DNA of 15,653 nucleotides. Origin: Verrucomicrobiota bacterium (GTDB lineage Bacteria > Verrucomicrobiota > Verrucomicrobiia > Limisphaerales > JAEYXS01). Of this stretch, positions 4,299-12,218 are shown piece by piece. The stretch covers positions 1 through 15,653 of the forward strand of contig JAEYXS010000042.1 in assembly GCA_023431185.1 (NCBI GenBank), read 5' to 3'. The number at the start of each line of letters is the position of its first letter. The first letter of the stretch is position 1. Made by a program: the position numbers and the translations under genes. The notes below the pieces were generated by a model. It saw only the letters and a list, made by a program, of their open reading frames with translations. It had not been told where the DNA came from and searched no databases.

Positions 4299-7200
4299 AT
4301 GAGCATGCCCGATGACGAGAGGGACGAGAGTCCCACAGTGCTGCGCCATTATCCTGGCGAGCAGATCCTGCACCGGTTCACGTTGGAACGTGAACTGGCC
4401 GGCGGCGGCATGGGCGTCGTTTGGCTGGCGCGGGACGAGGAGTTGAACCGGCGCATCGCCCTCAAGTTCCTCCCCGACCGCGTCCGCAACGATCTCGCCG
4501 CCATCCAGCATCTCAAGAGCGAGGCCATCAAGAGCATCGAGCTGGCGCACCCGCACATCGTCCGTATCTACGACTTCCTCTATGACCGGCAGAACGCCGC
4601 CATCTCGATGGAGTTCGTGGACGGCGAGACGCTGTCCTCCCTGCGCAAGTCGCGGCCCAGTCGTGTGTTCGAAGCGTATGACCTGCGCACGCGGGTAAGG
4701 CAGCTTTGCTCCGCGCTGGAGTACGCGCATGAGGTCGCGGAGATCGTGCATCGCGACCTGAAGCCGGCGAACCTGATGGTGAACCGCCGGGATCAACTGA
4801 AGGTGACGGATTTCGGCATCGCGAGCAGCCTGCAGCTTGGCCAGGGCAAGCAGGAGGCGACCGGCGGCACGCCTGGTTACATGAGTCCGCAACAGGCCGC
4901 ACGGCATGCGCCTTCCATCCTGGATGACGTGTATTCGCTGGGCGCGACGATTTACGACCTGCTCACCAGCCGCACGCCGTTCTACGATGAGGAGCGCAAA
5001 CAGAACGTGGCGCATCTGCCGGATTCCAAGCTGATCTCCATGCAGGAACGGCGGCACATGTTGCGCATCGGCGGCGAGCCGATCCCCAAGCAATGGGAGG
5101 AGGCGATCGCCAAGTGTCTCGAATACCAGCCCGCGAACCGGCCGCAGAGCATCCGTGAAGTCGCCGACCTGCTGGGCCTGATGGAGACGACGACGCGCCC
5201 GACGTATCATCCGCCCGAAGCACCGACGGGCTTGAAGGCGCGGCCCAGTGACAAGCGCGTCTCGCTCACCTGGAATCCCTCGCCCGGTGCGCTTACCTAT
5301 CAGATCAAGCGCGCACCCCAGCCCGGCGGCCCTTACACCGTGGTCGGCACGGTGAACGAGGCCACGGAGTTCGCCGACACCACCGTGGAGAATGGCACGG
5401 CGTATTATTACACGGTGGAGGCGGCGAACAGCGTCGCCGCCAGCCCGCTCTCCGGCGAAGTGAAAGGCGAACCGCAAGCGCCGCCAGCCCCGCCGGTGAA
5501 TCTGCGCGCGAAGGTCAGCGACCGCACCGTGCAACTGGAGTGGGATGCCGCCACGGGCGCGACCCGCTACATCATCAAACGCGCTTCCAAACCCGAAGAC
5601 CCGCTCACCATCATCGCGACGGTGACCACCGGCACGCGCTTCCAGGATGGTGGCGTGGAGAATGATGTCGCCTACCGTTACGTCGTCGAGTCCGTGAACT
5701 CCGTGGGGCTAAGCACGCCCTCGGGCGAGTTTCAGGTCACGCCCTGCCCGCTGCCCCGGGCACCGCTGGACCTGACGGTGAAGGCGGGCGATCGCTCGAT
5801 CCAGCTCAAATGGCGCGCCGTGACCGGTGCAGCCGCCTACCGCGTGTTGCGCTCGGAGATCTCCGGCGGACCGTTCTATGAGTTGAAGACCTTGGATTCC
5901 TCCGAGGAAAAGAACACTTACGAAGACCGCGAGGTCCATAACGGGAGCACGTATTATTACGTCATCGAGGCGTTGAACGCCGCCGGGCCCAGCCCGCATT
6001 CGAACGAGGTGCGCGGCGAACCGCAAGCCCCGCCGGACTCGCCGCTGAACCTGCGGGTCAAAGTCTCCGACCGGACCGTGCAACTGGAGTGGGATGCGGC
6101 CAAGGGCGCGGCCAGCTACCAGATCAAGCGCGCCGACAAGCCGAACGAAGCATACAAGGTCATCGCCACGGTGACGAACGGCACGCGCTTCCAGGACGGC
6201 GGGGTGGAGAACGATGCGCTCTACCGCTACGTGGTCGTGGCGCTCAGCTCTTCGGGCCTGGCGACTTCTTCCGGCGAGTTTCGCGCCACCCCCTGCCCGC
6301 TGCCCAAGGCGCCGCTGGGCATGTCGGCGTCGGCCGGGGACGAAAATGTGCGGTTGAACTGGCGCAAGGTGCCGGAGGCGGTGGCCTATCGCATCTTGCG
6401 CGCGGAGATCTCCGGCGGTCCCTACCAGGTGGTGGCGACGCTGGAGGAGAAGACGCACTACGACGATGGCAAGGTCCGCAACGGGCAGGCGTATTATTAC
6501 GTCATCGAGTCCCTCAACGCCGCCGGCATCAGCCCGCAATCGCACGAAGTTTGGGCCGTGCCCATGCCGGTGCCGCAAGTCCCGATGGGCCTCCGCGTGG
6601 AGGAGCAGGACGGGCAGGTTTTGCTCTCCTGGGCCGCCTCCTCGCACGCGCATGGCTACAGCATCCAGCGCTCGTTGACATCCGGCGGACCCTACGCGCC
6701 CGTGGCCACGGTCACCACGGGCACCAGCTACCTTGACCCGCAGCTCGTGAACGGCTGCACCTATTATTACGTGCTGCTCGCGTTCAACAGCTCGGGCTAC
6801 AGCGGCACCTCCCAGGAGGTTGAGGCCTGTCCCACAGAAGCCATCACGGAGCCGGTGCTCCCGCCGCCACCGCCGCCCCGTGCCGTGCCCTACCGGGCCC
6901 TGGCCAGCTTCGTCCTCCTGATCTTGCTGGCGACCGGTGGCTGGTTCGGCTGGCAGAAGTACAACCTTAAGCAGGGCATTGAAGTCGTCTCCGAACCGCG
7001 CGGGGCTCAAGTGTTCCTCAACGGCCAGTTGGTTGGCACCACGCCTTACAAGGCCCCCGTCTCTCCCGAGGCACATACCGTCCGCATCGAGCTGGAAGGC
7101 TACGATCCCTACGAACACAAAGTTCAGGTGACCAGCAATGGCGTGGAAAAAATCTCCACCACGCTCTATCGCAGCAAAGGCACCTTGGCCATAATCCCCA

Positions 7201-10019
7201 AGCTATCCGGACGCTACGACTACAAGGTGCGCGATGCCAAAGGCACGCTGGTCAAGACCGGCACCACCGAGCCCATCGGCGCCACCACCAATGAATTAGT
7301 GACCGGCAAATACACGGTCGAGGTCACGAATCCAAGCTGGCCGACTCCTCAAGCGGATACGCTCGACATCCAGCGCAATAAGCGCGCCGTGTTCGAACCC
7401 GACTTCGAACCGGCCACCGTCTCCCTCAAGAGCGACCCCGAAAAAGCGGAGATCTTCTACGGCGACCGCTCCCTCGGTTTCACACCTTTGCCCAAGGCCC
7501 AATTACCACCTGGCACGGTGAAGCTCCGCGCCCGCTACCCCGAACTGCCGGACAAAGAAGAGGAAATCGTCGTAAAACGCGGCGAGAAGAACGAGCACAC
7601 CTTCCGCTTCGCTTACGGGCAACTGAGCATCTCGAGTTCACCCTCCGGCGCGGCGGTTTTCTCGAAGGCTTCCGGCGAACGCCTGGGCCAGACCCCCTTC
7701 ACCAGCAAGACACCGCTGCCAGAAGGCACGCTCGAACTGGAACTGCAACTCGCCGGTTACGACCGCCAGAAAGTCCCGGTGAAGATCGTCCGTGGAACAA
7801 CCACCACCGAGACCGTCACCCTCACCAAGACCACCACTCCGAAAGGAGCTCTGTTCGTTGACGCCACACCCACCGGTTCCACCGTCCTCCTGAACAAGGA
7901 ACCTTTCGGCCTGAGCGGCACCCGCATCGAAGGCATCAGCCCGGGCCGTTACACCTTGCAACTGCAGCACGAAGGCTACGAACCCAGCACCCCGATGGAC
8001 ATCGACATCGCGGCCAACCAGGCGTTCTCCACGCCCAAGATCACCCTGCAACGCAGCGCTGGTATTTTGCAGATCGCATCAGCCAGCCCATCCATCCGCT
8101 ACCTTGTGCGCGACCCGGCCAACAAAGTGATCGCCCAAGGCGCTGGCCCCACCAACCTCAACCTCCCCACCGGCAACTATGAAGTGCTGCTGGAACGCAA
8201 CTTCTGGGAGCAAAAGAAACAGGAACAGAAAGACATCACCATCAAGCGCAACGCCACGGAGAAGCTGGAGCCATCCGCCATCAATGCCGGCCAGGTGGAA
8301 GTGCGCAGCGATCCCCCTGGTGTGGAGATCGTGTGGGAGAATCAGGTGCGCACCCCGAATGCCCAGGGCGTGCTTGAGCTGCCAGTCGGGCTCAATGTGC
8401 TCACCGCCCGACATCCGTTGCTCGGAGAGAAGCCCCTGGAGGTGAGAACCGAAGCCGGGAAATCGTCCACGGCCAATTTCCGCTTCGAATATGGTTCTGC
8501 CGAGATCACCAGCCGGCCGGCGGGTGCCGACGTGATGGTCACCGAAACGCGCAAGAAGCAACGTAAGCTGGGCGTGACTCCCCACCGCATCGACGTCTTG
8601 AAGCCGGGCCCGGTGAGCTACGAGTTGCAGAAGGCCGGCTATCGCACGAAAACCGTCGAGGGGATGGTCGTGGCCAAAGCGGGCAGCCGGTTGAATCTCG
8701 AAGCGACCTTGGAGCCGATGGTCGGCAGCCTGCTCGTGACTTCCATTCCCGCAGGCGCAAACGTGGCTGTCGGCACTCTGCGCCAGACCGCCGGAAATGC
8801 GTTCAAGGATCTGCCCGTCGGCACGCATACGGTCACGTTGAATCTCACAGACTATGAGCCTTGGCGGACCAACGTCACCATCCAGGATAACAAGCAAGTT
8901 TCGCTCACGGTGTCCTTGACCCGCAGCACCGGCAGTCTGCAAATCGAGAGCCAACCACCGGGAGCCAGTTATGTACTGACCTCGGTCACCGATGCGAATC
9001 TGAAGATGAACGGCACCACCCCGCAGATCCGGACAGGTTTGCCGGTGGGCACCTATCGCGTGGAACTCGCGAAAGGCACCTGGAAACTGCCGCCGAGCCC
9101 CCTGGTCGTGGAACGGCAGAAGACGAACTCGTTCAAGTCCGCCCTGCCCTTCGGCTACCTCAGCATCGCCACGGAACCGGCCACGCCGTCATTGCTGGAG
9201 ATAAACGGCACCGATCTGGGCCCGTTGCAGCAAGGCAGTCTCGAAGTCGCCATGGGCACGGTCTCCGTGCGGTTGAAGGCGACCGGCTACAAACCCTTTG
9301 CCACGAACTTCACCCTGAGCGCCCAGCAGAATCTCCGGCTCACCGCGAAGCTGGATCCGGCCTATGGTCCGCAGCCGGGCCAGCGCTGGACGAACAGCCT
9401 CGGCCTCATCTTCGTGCCCCTGGGCCGGCATCACATCTGCATCACCGAAACCCGCCGGATGGATTTCATGGCGTATGAGAAAGCCGTGGGCTCACGCGGC
9501 GGCGACACCTGGAAGACCACCTCGTTTGAGCAGACCCCGGCGGACCCGGTGGTGAACGTGAACTACGACGATGCCAAGGCGTTTGCGGAATGGCTCACCC
9601 GCGCGGAACAGCGGATGGTGAACCGTTTCCGGCTGGAGGAGCAGACGTACCGCCTGCCGACGGATGAAGAGTGGAGCCAGGCCATCGCGCCGCCGGACGG
9701 GCTGTTCATCTGGGGTTCCGACTGGCCGCCGCCGTCGAATGCCGGGAATTTCGGTGAACTGCTCAGCTTTGATGGCTATAAACACACAGCTCCGGTGGCC
9801 AGCTTCCGCCCCAACCGGCTGGGCATCTATGATCTGGCGGGAAATGTCTGGGAATGGTGCGCGATCCCGAACCTGCAACCCGTACAGCGCGGTGGCTCAT
9901 ATGACGAATCCAAACCCGCCTCGTTGAACGCCGTTTATCGTCTGCCTGTCCCAGCCAGCCAACGGCGGGAGGACGCCGGATTCCGCCTCATGCTGGACAG
10001 CGGCAAAGCGGCCGAATAG
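4299..10019 (+). CDS. Giant receptor-like Ser/Thr kinase with FN3, PEGA repeats and FGE-like domain (1906 aa)
   Basis: The start is ATG 4299; ATG 4305 and TTG 4290 are alternatives. The kinase domain (about residues 20-300) has the glycine loop GGGMGVVWLA (35-44), Lys56 in IALKFL, HRDLKPAN (151-158) and DFG (171-173), so it should be active. The APE motif reads SPQ (196-198). Six fibronectin type III modules follow (305-845), then a Pro-rich linker and one membrane segment (about 866-885). Eleven PEGA-like repeats (893-1687) and a C-terminal FGE/SUMF1-fold domain (1694-1906; RLPTDEEW, GNVWEW, RGGSY, GFRL) complete the protein. With no signal peptide, the kinase and FN3 modules should be cytoplasmic and the PEGA and FGE-like parts periplasmic. 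The FGE-like domain lacks the catalytic cysteines. The likely role is sensing the envelope and phosphorylating cytoplasmic targets. No partner gene is visible nearby. Confidence 0.95.
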   Translation: MSMPDDERDESPTVLRHYPGEQILHRFTLERELAGGGMGVVWLARDEELNRRIALKFLPDRVRNDLAAIQHLKSEAIKSIELAHPHIVRIYDFLYDRQNAAISMEFVDGETLSSLRKSRPSRVFEAYDLRTRVRQLCSALEYAHEVAEIVHRDLKPANLMVNRRDQLKVTDFGIASSLQLGQGKQEATGGTPGYMSPQQAARHAPSILDDVYSLGATIYDLLTSRTPFYDEERKQNVAHLPDSKLISMQERRHMLRIGGEPIPKQWEEAIAKCLEYQPANRPQSIREVADLLGLMETTTRPTYHPPEAPTGLKARPSDKRVSLTWNPSPGALTYQIKRAPQPGGPYTVVGTVNEATEFADTTVENGTAYYYTVEAANSVAASPLSGEVKGEPQAPPAPPVNLRAKVSDRTVQLEWDAATGATRYIIKRASKPEDPLTIIATVTTGTRFQDGGVENDVAYRYVVESVNSVGLSTPSGEFQVTPCPLPRAPLDLTVKAGDRSIQLKWRAVTGAAAYRVLRSEISGGPFYELKTLDSSEEKNTYEDREVHNGSTYYYVIEALNAAGPSPHSNEVRGEPQAPPDSPLNLRVKVSDRTVQLEWDAAKGAASYQIKRADKPNEAYKVIATVTNGTRFQDGGVENDALYRYVVVALSSSGLATSSGEFRATPCPLPKAPLGMSASAGDENVRLNWRKVPEAVAYRILRAEISGGPYQVVATLEEKTHYDDGKVRNGQAYYYVIESLNAAGISPQSHEVWAVPMPVPQVPMGLRVEEQDGQVLLSWAASSHAHGYSIQRSLTSGGPYAPVATVTTGTSYLDPQLVNGCTYYYVLLAFNSSGYSGTSQEVEACPTEAITEPVLPPPPPPRAVPYRALASFVLLILLATGGWFGWQKYNLKQGIEVVSEPRGAQVFLNGQLVGTTPYKAPVSPEAHTVRIELEGYDPYEHKVQVTSNGVEKISTTLYRSKGTLAIIPKLSGRYDYKVRDAKGTLVKTGTTEPIGATTNELVTGKYTVEVTNPSWPTPQADTLDIQRNKRAVFEPDFEPATVSLKSDPEKAEIFYGDRSLGFTPLPKAQLPPGTVKLRARYPELPDKEEEIVVKRGEKNEHTFRFAYGQLSISSSPSGAAVFSKASGERLGQTPFTSKTPLPEGTLELELQLAGYDRQKVPVKIVRGTTTTETVTLTKTTTPKGALFVDATPTGSTVLLNKEPFGLSGTRIEGISPGRYTLQLQHEGYEPSTPMDIDIAANQAFSTPKITLQRSAGILQIASASPSIRYLVRDPANKVIAQGAGPTNLNLPTGNYEVLLERNFWEQKKQEQKDITIKRNATEKLEPSAINAGQVEVRSDPPGVEIVWENQVRTPNAQGVLELPVGLNVLTARHPLLGEKPLEVRTEAGKSSTANFRFEYGSAEITSRPAGADVMVTETRKKQRKLGVTPHRIDVLKPGPVSYELQKAGYRTKTVEGMVVAKAGSRLNLEATLEPMVGSLLVTSIPAGANVAVGTLRQTAGNAFKDLPVGTHTVTLNLTDYEPWRTNVTIQDNKQVSLTVSLTRSTGSLQIESQPPGASYVLTSVTDANLKMNGTTPQIRTGLPVGTYRVELAKGTWKLPPSPLVVERQKTNSFKSALPFGYLSIATEPATPSLLEINGTDLGPLQQGSLEVAMGTVSVRLKATGYKPFATNFTLSAQQNLRLTAKLDPAYGPQPGQRWTNSLGLIFVPLGRHHICITETRRMDFMAYEKAVGSRGGDTWKTTSFEQTPADPVVNVNYDDAKAFAEWLTRAEQRMVNRFRLEEQTYRLPTDEEWSQAIAPPDGLFIWGSDWPPPSNAGNFGELLSFDGYKHTAPVASFRPNRLGIYDLAGNVWEWCAIPNLQPVQRGGSYDESKPASLNAVYRLPVPASQRREDAGFRLMLDSGKAAE
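5211..6833 (+). repeat. Six tandem fibronectin type III modules with a duplicated two-module block
   Basis: Six units of about 90 codons each carry the FN3 hallmarks: a buried L-x-W, a Y-x-I/V-x-R strand and a Y-Y-Y-x-V strand. Units 2 and 4 are close copies (SDRTVQLEWDAA, GTRFQDGGVEND), and so are units 3 and 5 (EISGGP, NG..YYYVIE.LNAAG.SP). Block 2-3 was therefore duplicated as a pair into 4-5. The match is visible in the DNA too, with shared runs such as CCGTGCAACTGGAGTGGGAT. Confidence 0.9.
6975..9359 (+). repeat. Eleven PEGA-like repeats
   Basis: Eleven units of about 72 residues, each starting G-x-L-x-I-x-S-x-P-x-G-A or a variant and ending in a basic linker followed by a hydrophobic strand. 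Units start near residues 893, 961, 1038, 1106, 1182, 1254, 1329, 1398, 1475, 1544 and 1618 (approximate). Units 2, 6 and 10 are a divergent type with a Y-x-V-R-D/T-G-x-Y-x-V-E pattern. PEGA repeats are beta-rich extracellular modules common beside bacterial kinases. Confidence 0.85.
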
Positions 10020-10053
10020 CCCGGGCCAGAGGATTTTGGTTGTTTTTACCGGG

Positions 10054-10071
10054 GCGCTCAGGGCGCTTTTT
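10054..10071 (+). terminator. Weak terminator-like hairpin after the kinase gene
   Basis: GCGC, a five-base loop, GCGC and then five T follow the kinase stop by 34 bases. The stem is only four base pairs and overlaps the tail of the convergent Sel1-repeat gene, so this is a weak call. Confidence 0.25.
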
Positions 10072-10867
10072 CCCGCTCACGATGAAGCTCGAGATAAGCT
10101 TCTGCCCGTCGCAGACCTTCGGCAGTGGTCTTTTCATCAAAATACAACCTTGATGACCCTTTCGCACTTTCGAGCTTCTTCAGGGCGTCCGCATGGCCCA
10201 TGCGGGCGGCCAGCAGATACCATTTGTAAGCTTCCGCCAGATCTTTGCTCACGCCCTGGCCCAAGTTATACAGGTTTCCGATCCACAATTGGGCTTCAAT
10301 ATGTCCTTGGTCGGCCGCTTTGCGGTACCATTCCGCAGCGGTGCCATAGTCCTGCGCCTCATAGGCCAGCCGGGCGTAATTATGTTGCGCGCGGGGATGC
10401 CCCTGCTTGGCGGCCGCAAGATACCATTTCATGGCGTTGCCCGCATCCTGCTTAAGGCCGAGCAGCTTGTTCTCATACGCGGCACCCAATTTGAACTGGG
10501 CTTCCGCGAGCCCGCCCATCGCCGCCTTCTCCAAATACTTAAAGGCCTCTTTATCGTTCTTTTTGGTGCCGGATTCCGTCGTGTAGCACACGGCCACCAT
10601 GTGCATGGCTTCGTAGTTATTGAGGGCCTTGTCCGCCGCTTCCTTGAGCAGTTTGAAGCCTTCCTTCTCGTCCGCAGTGGTGCCGAGTCCGAGCAGGTAA
10701 CGACGGCCGAGTTGATACTGCGCTGCCGGGTCACGTTTCTTGGCCGCGGCCTGCAATTCCGCCAAAGTCTGCCCCTGCACAATGCCGGGCAGCATCACCG
10801 CCAGCCCGGTCACCACTCCGGCCAGACATCTCACAGAACGAATCGGCATGGAGGTCATTCCGCGCAT
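10058..10867 (-). CDS. Secreted Sel1-repeat (TPR-like) protein
   Basis: Starts at 10867, 10858 or 10849 are all possible; the third (MPIRSVRCLAGVVTG) gives the most typical signal peptide, with a hydrophobic core and cleavage near VQGQ. The mature part is a series of about 36-residue helical repeats of the Sel1 type, with A-x-x-x-L-G/x-x-Y and A-x-x-W-Y-x-K-A-A-x-x-G-x-x-x-A-Q patterns (for example EWYRKAADQGHIEAQLWIG). I count about six. Sel1 repeats are protein-binding scaffolds. The protein is probably periplasmic and stalk-like, partner unknown. The gene is convergent with the kinase gene, with only 38 bases between the stops, and divergent from the antiporter gene. A functional link to the kinase is possible but not shown by the sequence. 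Confidence 0.9.
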   Translation of the reverse strand: MRGMTSMPIRSVRCLAGVVTGLAVMLPGIVQGQTLAELQAAAKKRDPAAQYQLGRRYLLGLGTTADEKEGFKLLKEAADKALNNYEAMHMVAVCYTTESGTKKNDKEAFKYLEKAAMGGLAEAQFKLGAAYENKLLGLKQDAGNAMKWYLAAAKQGHPRAQHNYARLAYEAQDYGTAAEWYRKAADQGHIEAQLWIGNLYNLGQGVSKDLAEAYKWYLLAARMGHADALKKLESAKGSSRLYFDEKTTAEGLRRAEAYLELHREREKAP

Positions 10868-11019
10868 GATCGGGCTCTTATTATCTCAAGACAGCCAGAT
10901 TCAAAAGAAAATTCACGCACGACGCCGTCAACTGGGGTGTGGCCAAAAGACCGGTCGCTCCAGGCCCTTGAGGTTGTCACTTCCTGTGGTTCACTGAGCT
11001 TTCGACCCTGCCATTTCTC

Positions 11020-11049
11020 TTGAGCGGTTCAAAAAGCTCCCCCTATGCT
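11020..11049 (+). promoter_or_regulatory. Possible sigma-70-type promoter for the antiporter gene
   Basis: TTGAGC (11020-11025) and TATGCT (11044-11049) are separated by 18 bases and lie about 30 bases before the antiporter start, in the 211-base gap between divergent genes. The -35 matches the consensus at four of six positions. Nothing else clear was seen in the gap. Confidence 0.35.
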
Positions 11050-11078
11050 GCCCCCGGTCGCAACAACAACAGGTGCTG

Positions 11079-12077
11079 ATGCTTATCTCTTGCCTCATCC
11101 TGGTGGTCGGGCTCCTGCTGCTGGTCGGAGGAGCCAATGTCATGATCCGCGGATCGACCGCCCTGGCAACTGCCTTTCAGGTTCCCCCCGTCGTGATCGG
11201 CCTGACAATCGTGGCATTCGGCACCAGTGCTCCCGAACTGGTGGTGAATTGCACGGCCGCATTCGCCGGGCAACCGCAACTGGCCTTCGGCAGTATCATT
11301 GGTTCCTGCACCATCAATCTGGGGTGGGTCCTTGCGATCACGGCCCTGGTGAAAGCGATCAAAGTCGAGCCATCCATCATTTCCCGTGAAATTCCGATGA
11401 TGCTGCTCGCCACCGCCGTTTTTTTTGTCCTGGCCTCCGACCGCTTCTTCGATCATGCCCCGGAAAATCTCCTCACGCGCGGAAACGGAGCAGTTCTCCT
11501 CCTGCTCTTCGGGGTGTTTCTCTATTATACAATATCGAGCATTTTGCGCACGCCGAAGAAAGTTCAGGATGCCGATCCCTTTCTGGAGGAAATCTCGGAG
11601 AGTCTCGAACGGCAGAAACCGCTTTCCAAGACCTTGAGCCTTTGCCTGACCATCGGAGGACTCGCCGCTTTGGTCAGCGGCGGGCGGGTCACCGTCTATG
11701 CCGCGGTAAAGATCGCCACCGCCATCGGCATCCCCGAAGTCATCATCGGCCTCACGGTCATCTCCTTCGGCACCACCCTGCCCGAACTCATCACGGGCAT
11801 TCTCGCGACGCGGCGCGGCGAAGGCGATATTGCCATCGGAAATGTGGTCGGCAGCAACATCTTCAATCTGCTGTTTGTCGGAGGAACCGTGGCCGCCATC
11901 CAGCCCATCCCCGTGCCGCGCGGTGGCATCACTGACCTGCTCTTCCTGACGGTCCTGAGCGCGCTGGTTTTGCCGATCTGCATCCGTGGACAACGCACGG
12001 TGACACGCTACGAGGGGGCCTTCCTCCTGTCACTTTACCTCTCCTATCTGGCTTGGCGCATCCTCACCAGCACATAG
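11079..12077 (+). CDS. CaCA-family Na+/Ca2+ antiporter (YrbG-like)
   Basis: The start is ATG 11079; GTG 11073 in the same frame is possible, and AGG sits five bases before the ATG. The protein, about 332 aa with roughly ten membrane helices, has the two inverted alpha-repeats of the calcium:cation antiporter family. They are GLTIVAFGTSAPELVVN (about 41-57, Glu53) with GSIIGSCTINLGWVLAI, and GLTVISFGTTLPELITG (about 224-240, Glu236) with GNVVGSNIFNLLFVGG. The two glutamates are the ion-binding residues of the family. A hydrophilic loop (PKKVQDADPFLEEISESLER) separates the halves. The first repeat reads G-S-C-T-I-N where G-S-N-x-x-N is usual, a small deviation. It should export Ca2+ or another cation from the cytoplasm using the Na+ or H+ gradient. 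It is monocistronic by appearance. Confidence 0.94.
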   Translation: MLISCLILVVGLLLLVGGANVMIRGSTALATAFQVPPVVIGLTIVAFGTSAPELVVNCTAAFAGQPQLAFGSIIGSCTINLGWVLAITALVKAIKVEPSIISREIPMMLLATAVFFVLASDRFFDHAPENLLTRGNGAVLLLLFGVFLYYTISSILRTPKKVQDADPFLEEISESLERQKPLSKTLSLCLTIGGLAALVSGGRVTVYAAVKIATAIGIPEVIIGLTVISFGTTLPELITGILATRRGEGDIAIGNVVGSNIFNLLFVGGTVAAIQPIPVPRGGITDLLFLTVLSALVLPICIRGQRTVTRYEGAFLLSLYLSYLAWRILTST

Positions 12078-12218
12078 CAGGGATGATGCTTTGCCGGGCC
12101 GTTCATGGGGCAGATTACGAACCTGCTGCTGAAACGCTGTCACAGGGAGACGTCCGGCCAGCCAAATCCCCCGGTCAGCCACGCATGTCCGCTGCGCACA
12201 GGCAGCGATCTCCGAAAA

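Noticed and set aside
4212..7118. Long minus-strand frames (4212-5534 and 5709-7118) over the kinase gene
   Set aside because: Arg/His/Leu-rich shadow frames; the plus strand has unmistakable kinase and FN3 motifs.
9378..10019. Active formylglycine-generating enzyme, implying sulfatase activation
   Set aside because: No cysteines at the expected place and no sulfatase gene in the window.
11043..11993. 316-aa minus-strand frame over the antiporter
   Set aside because: Gln/Asp/Gly/Arg-rich antisense shadow of a membrane protein gene; the plus strand shows both alpha-repeats.
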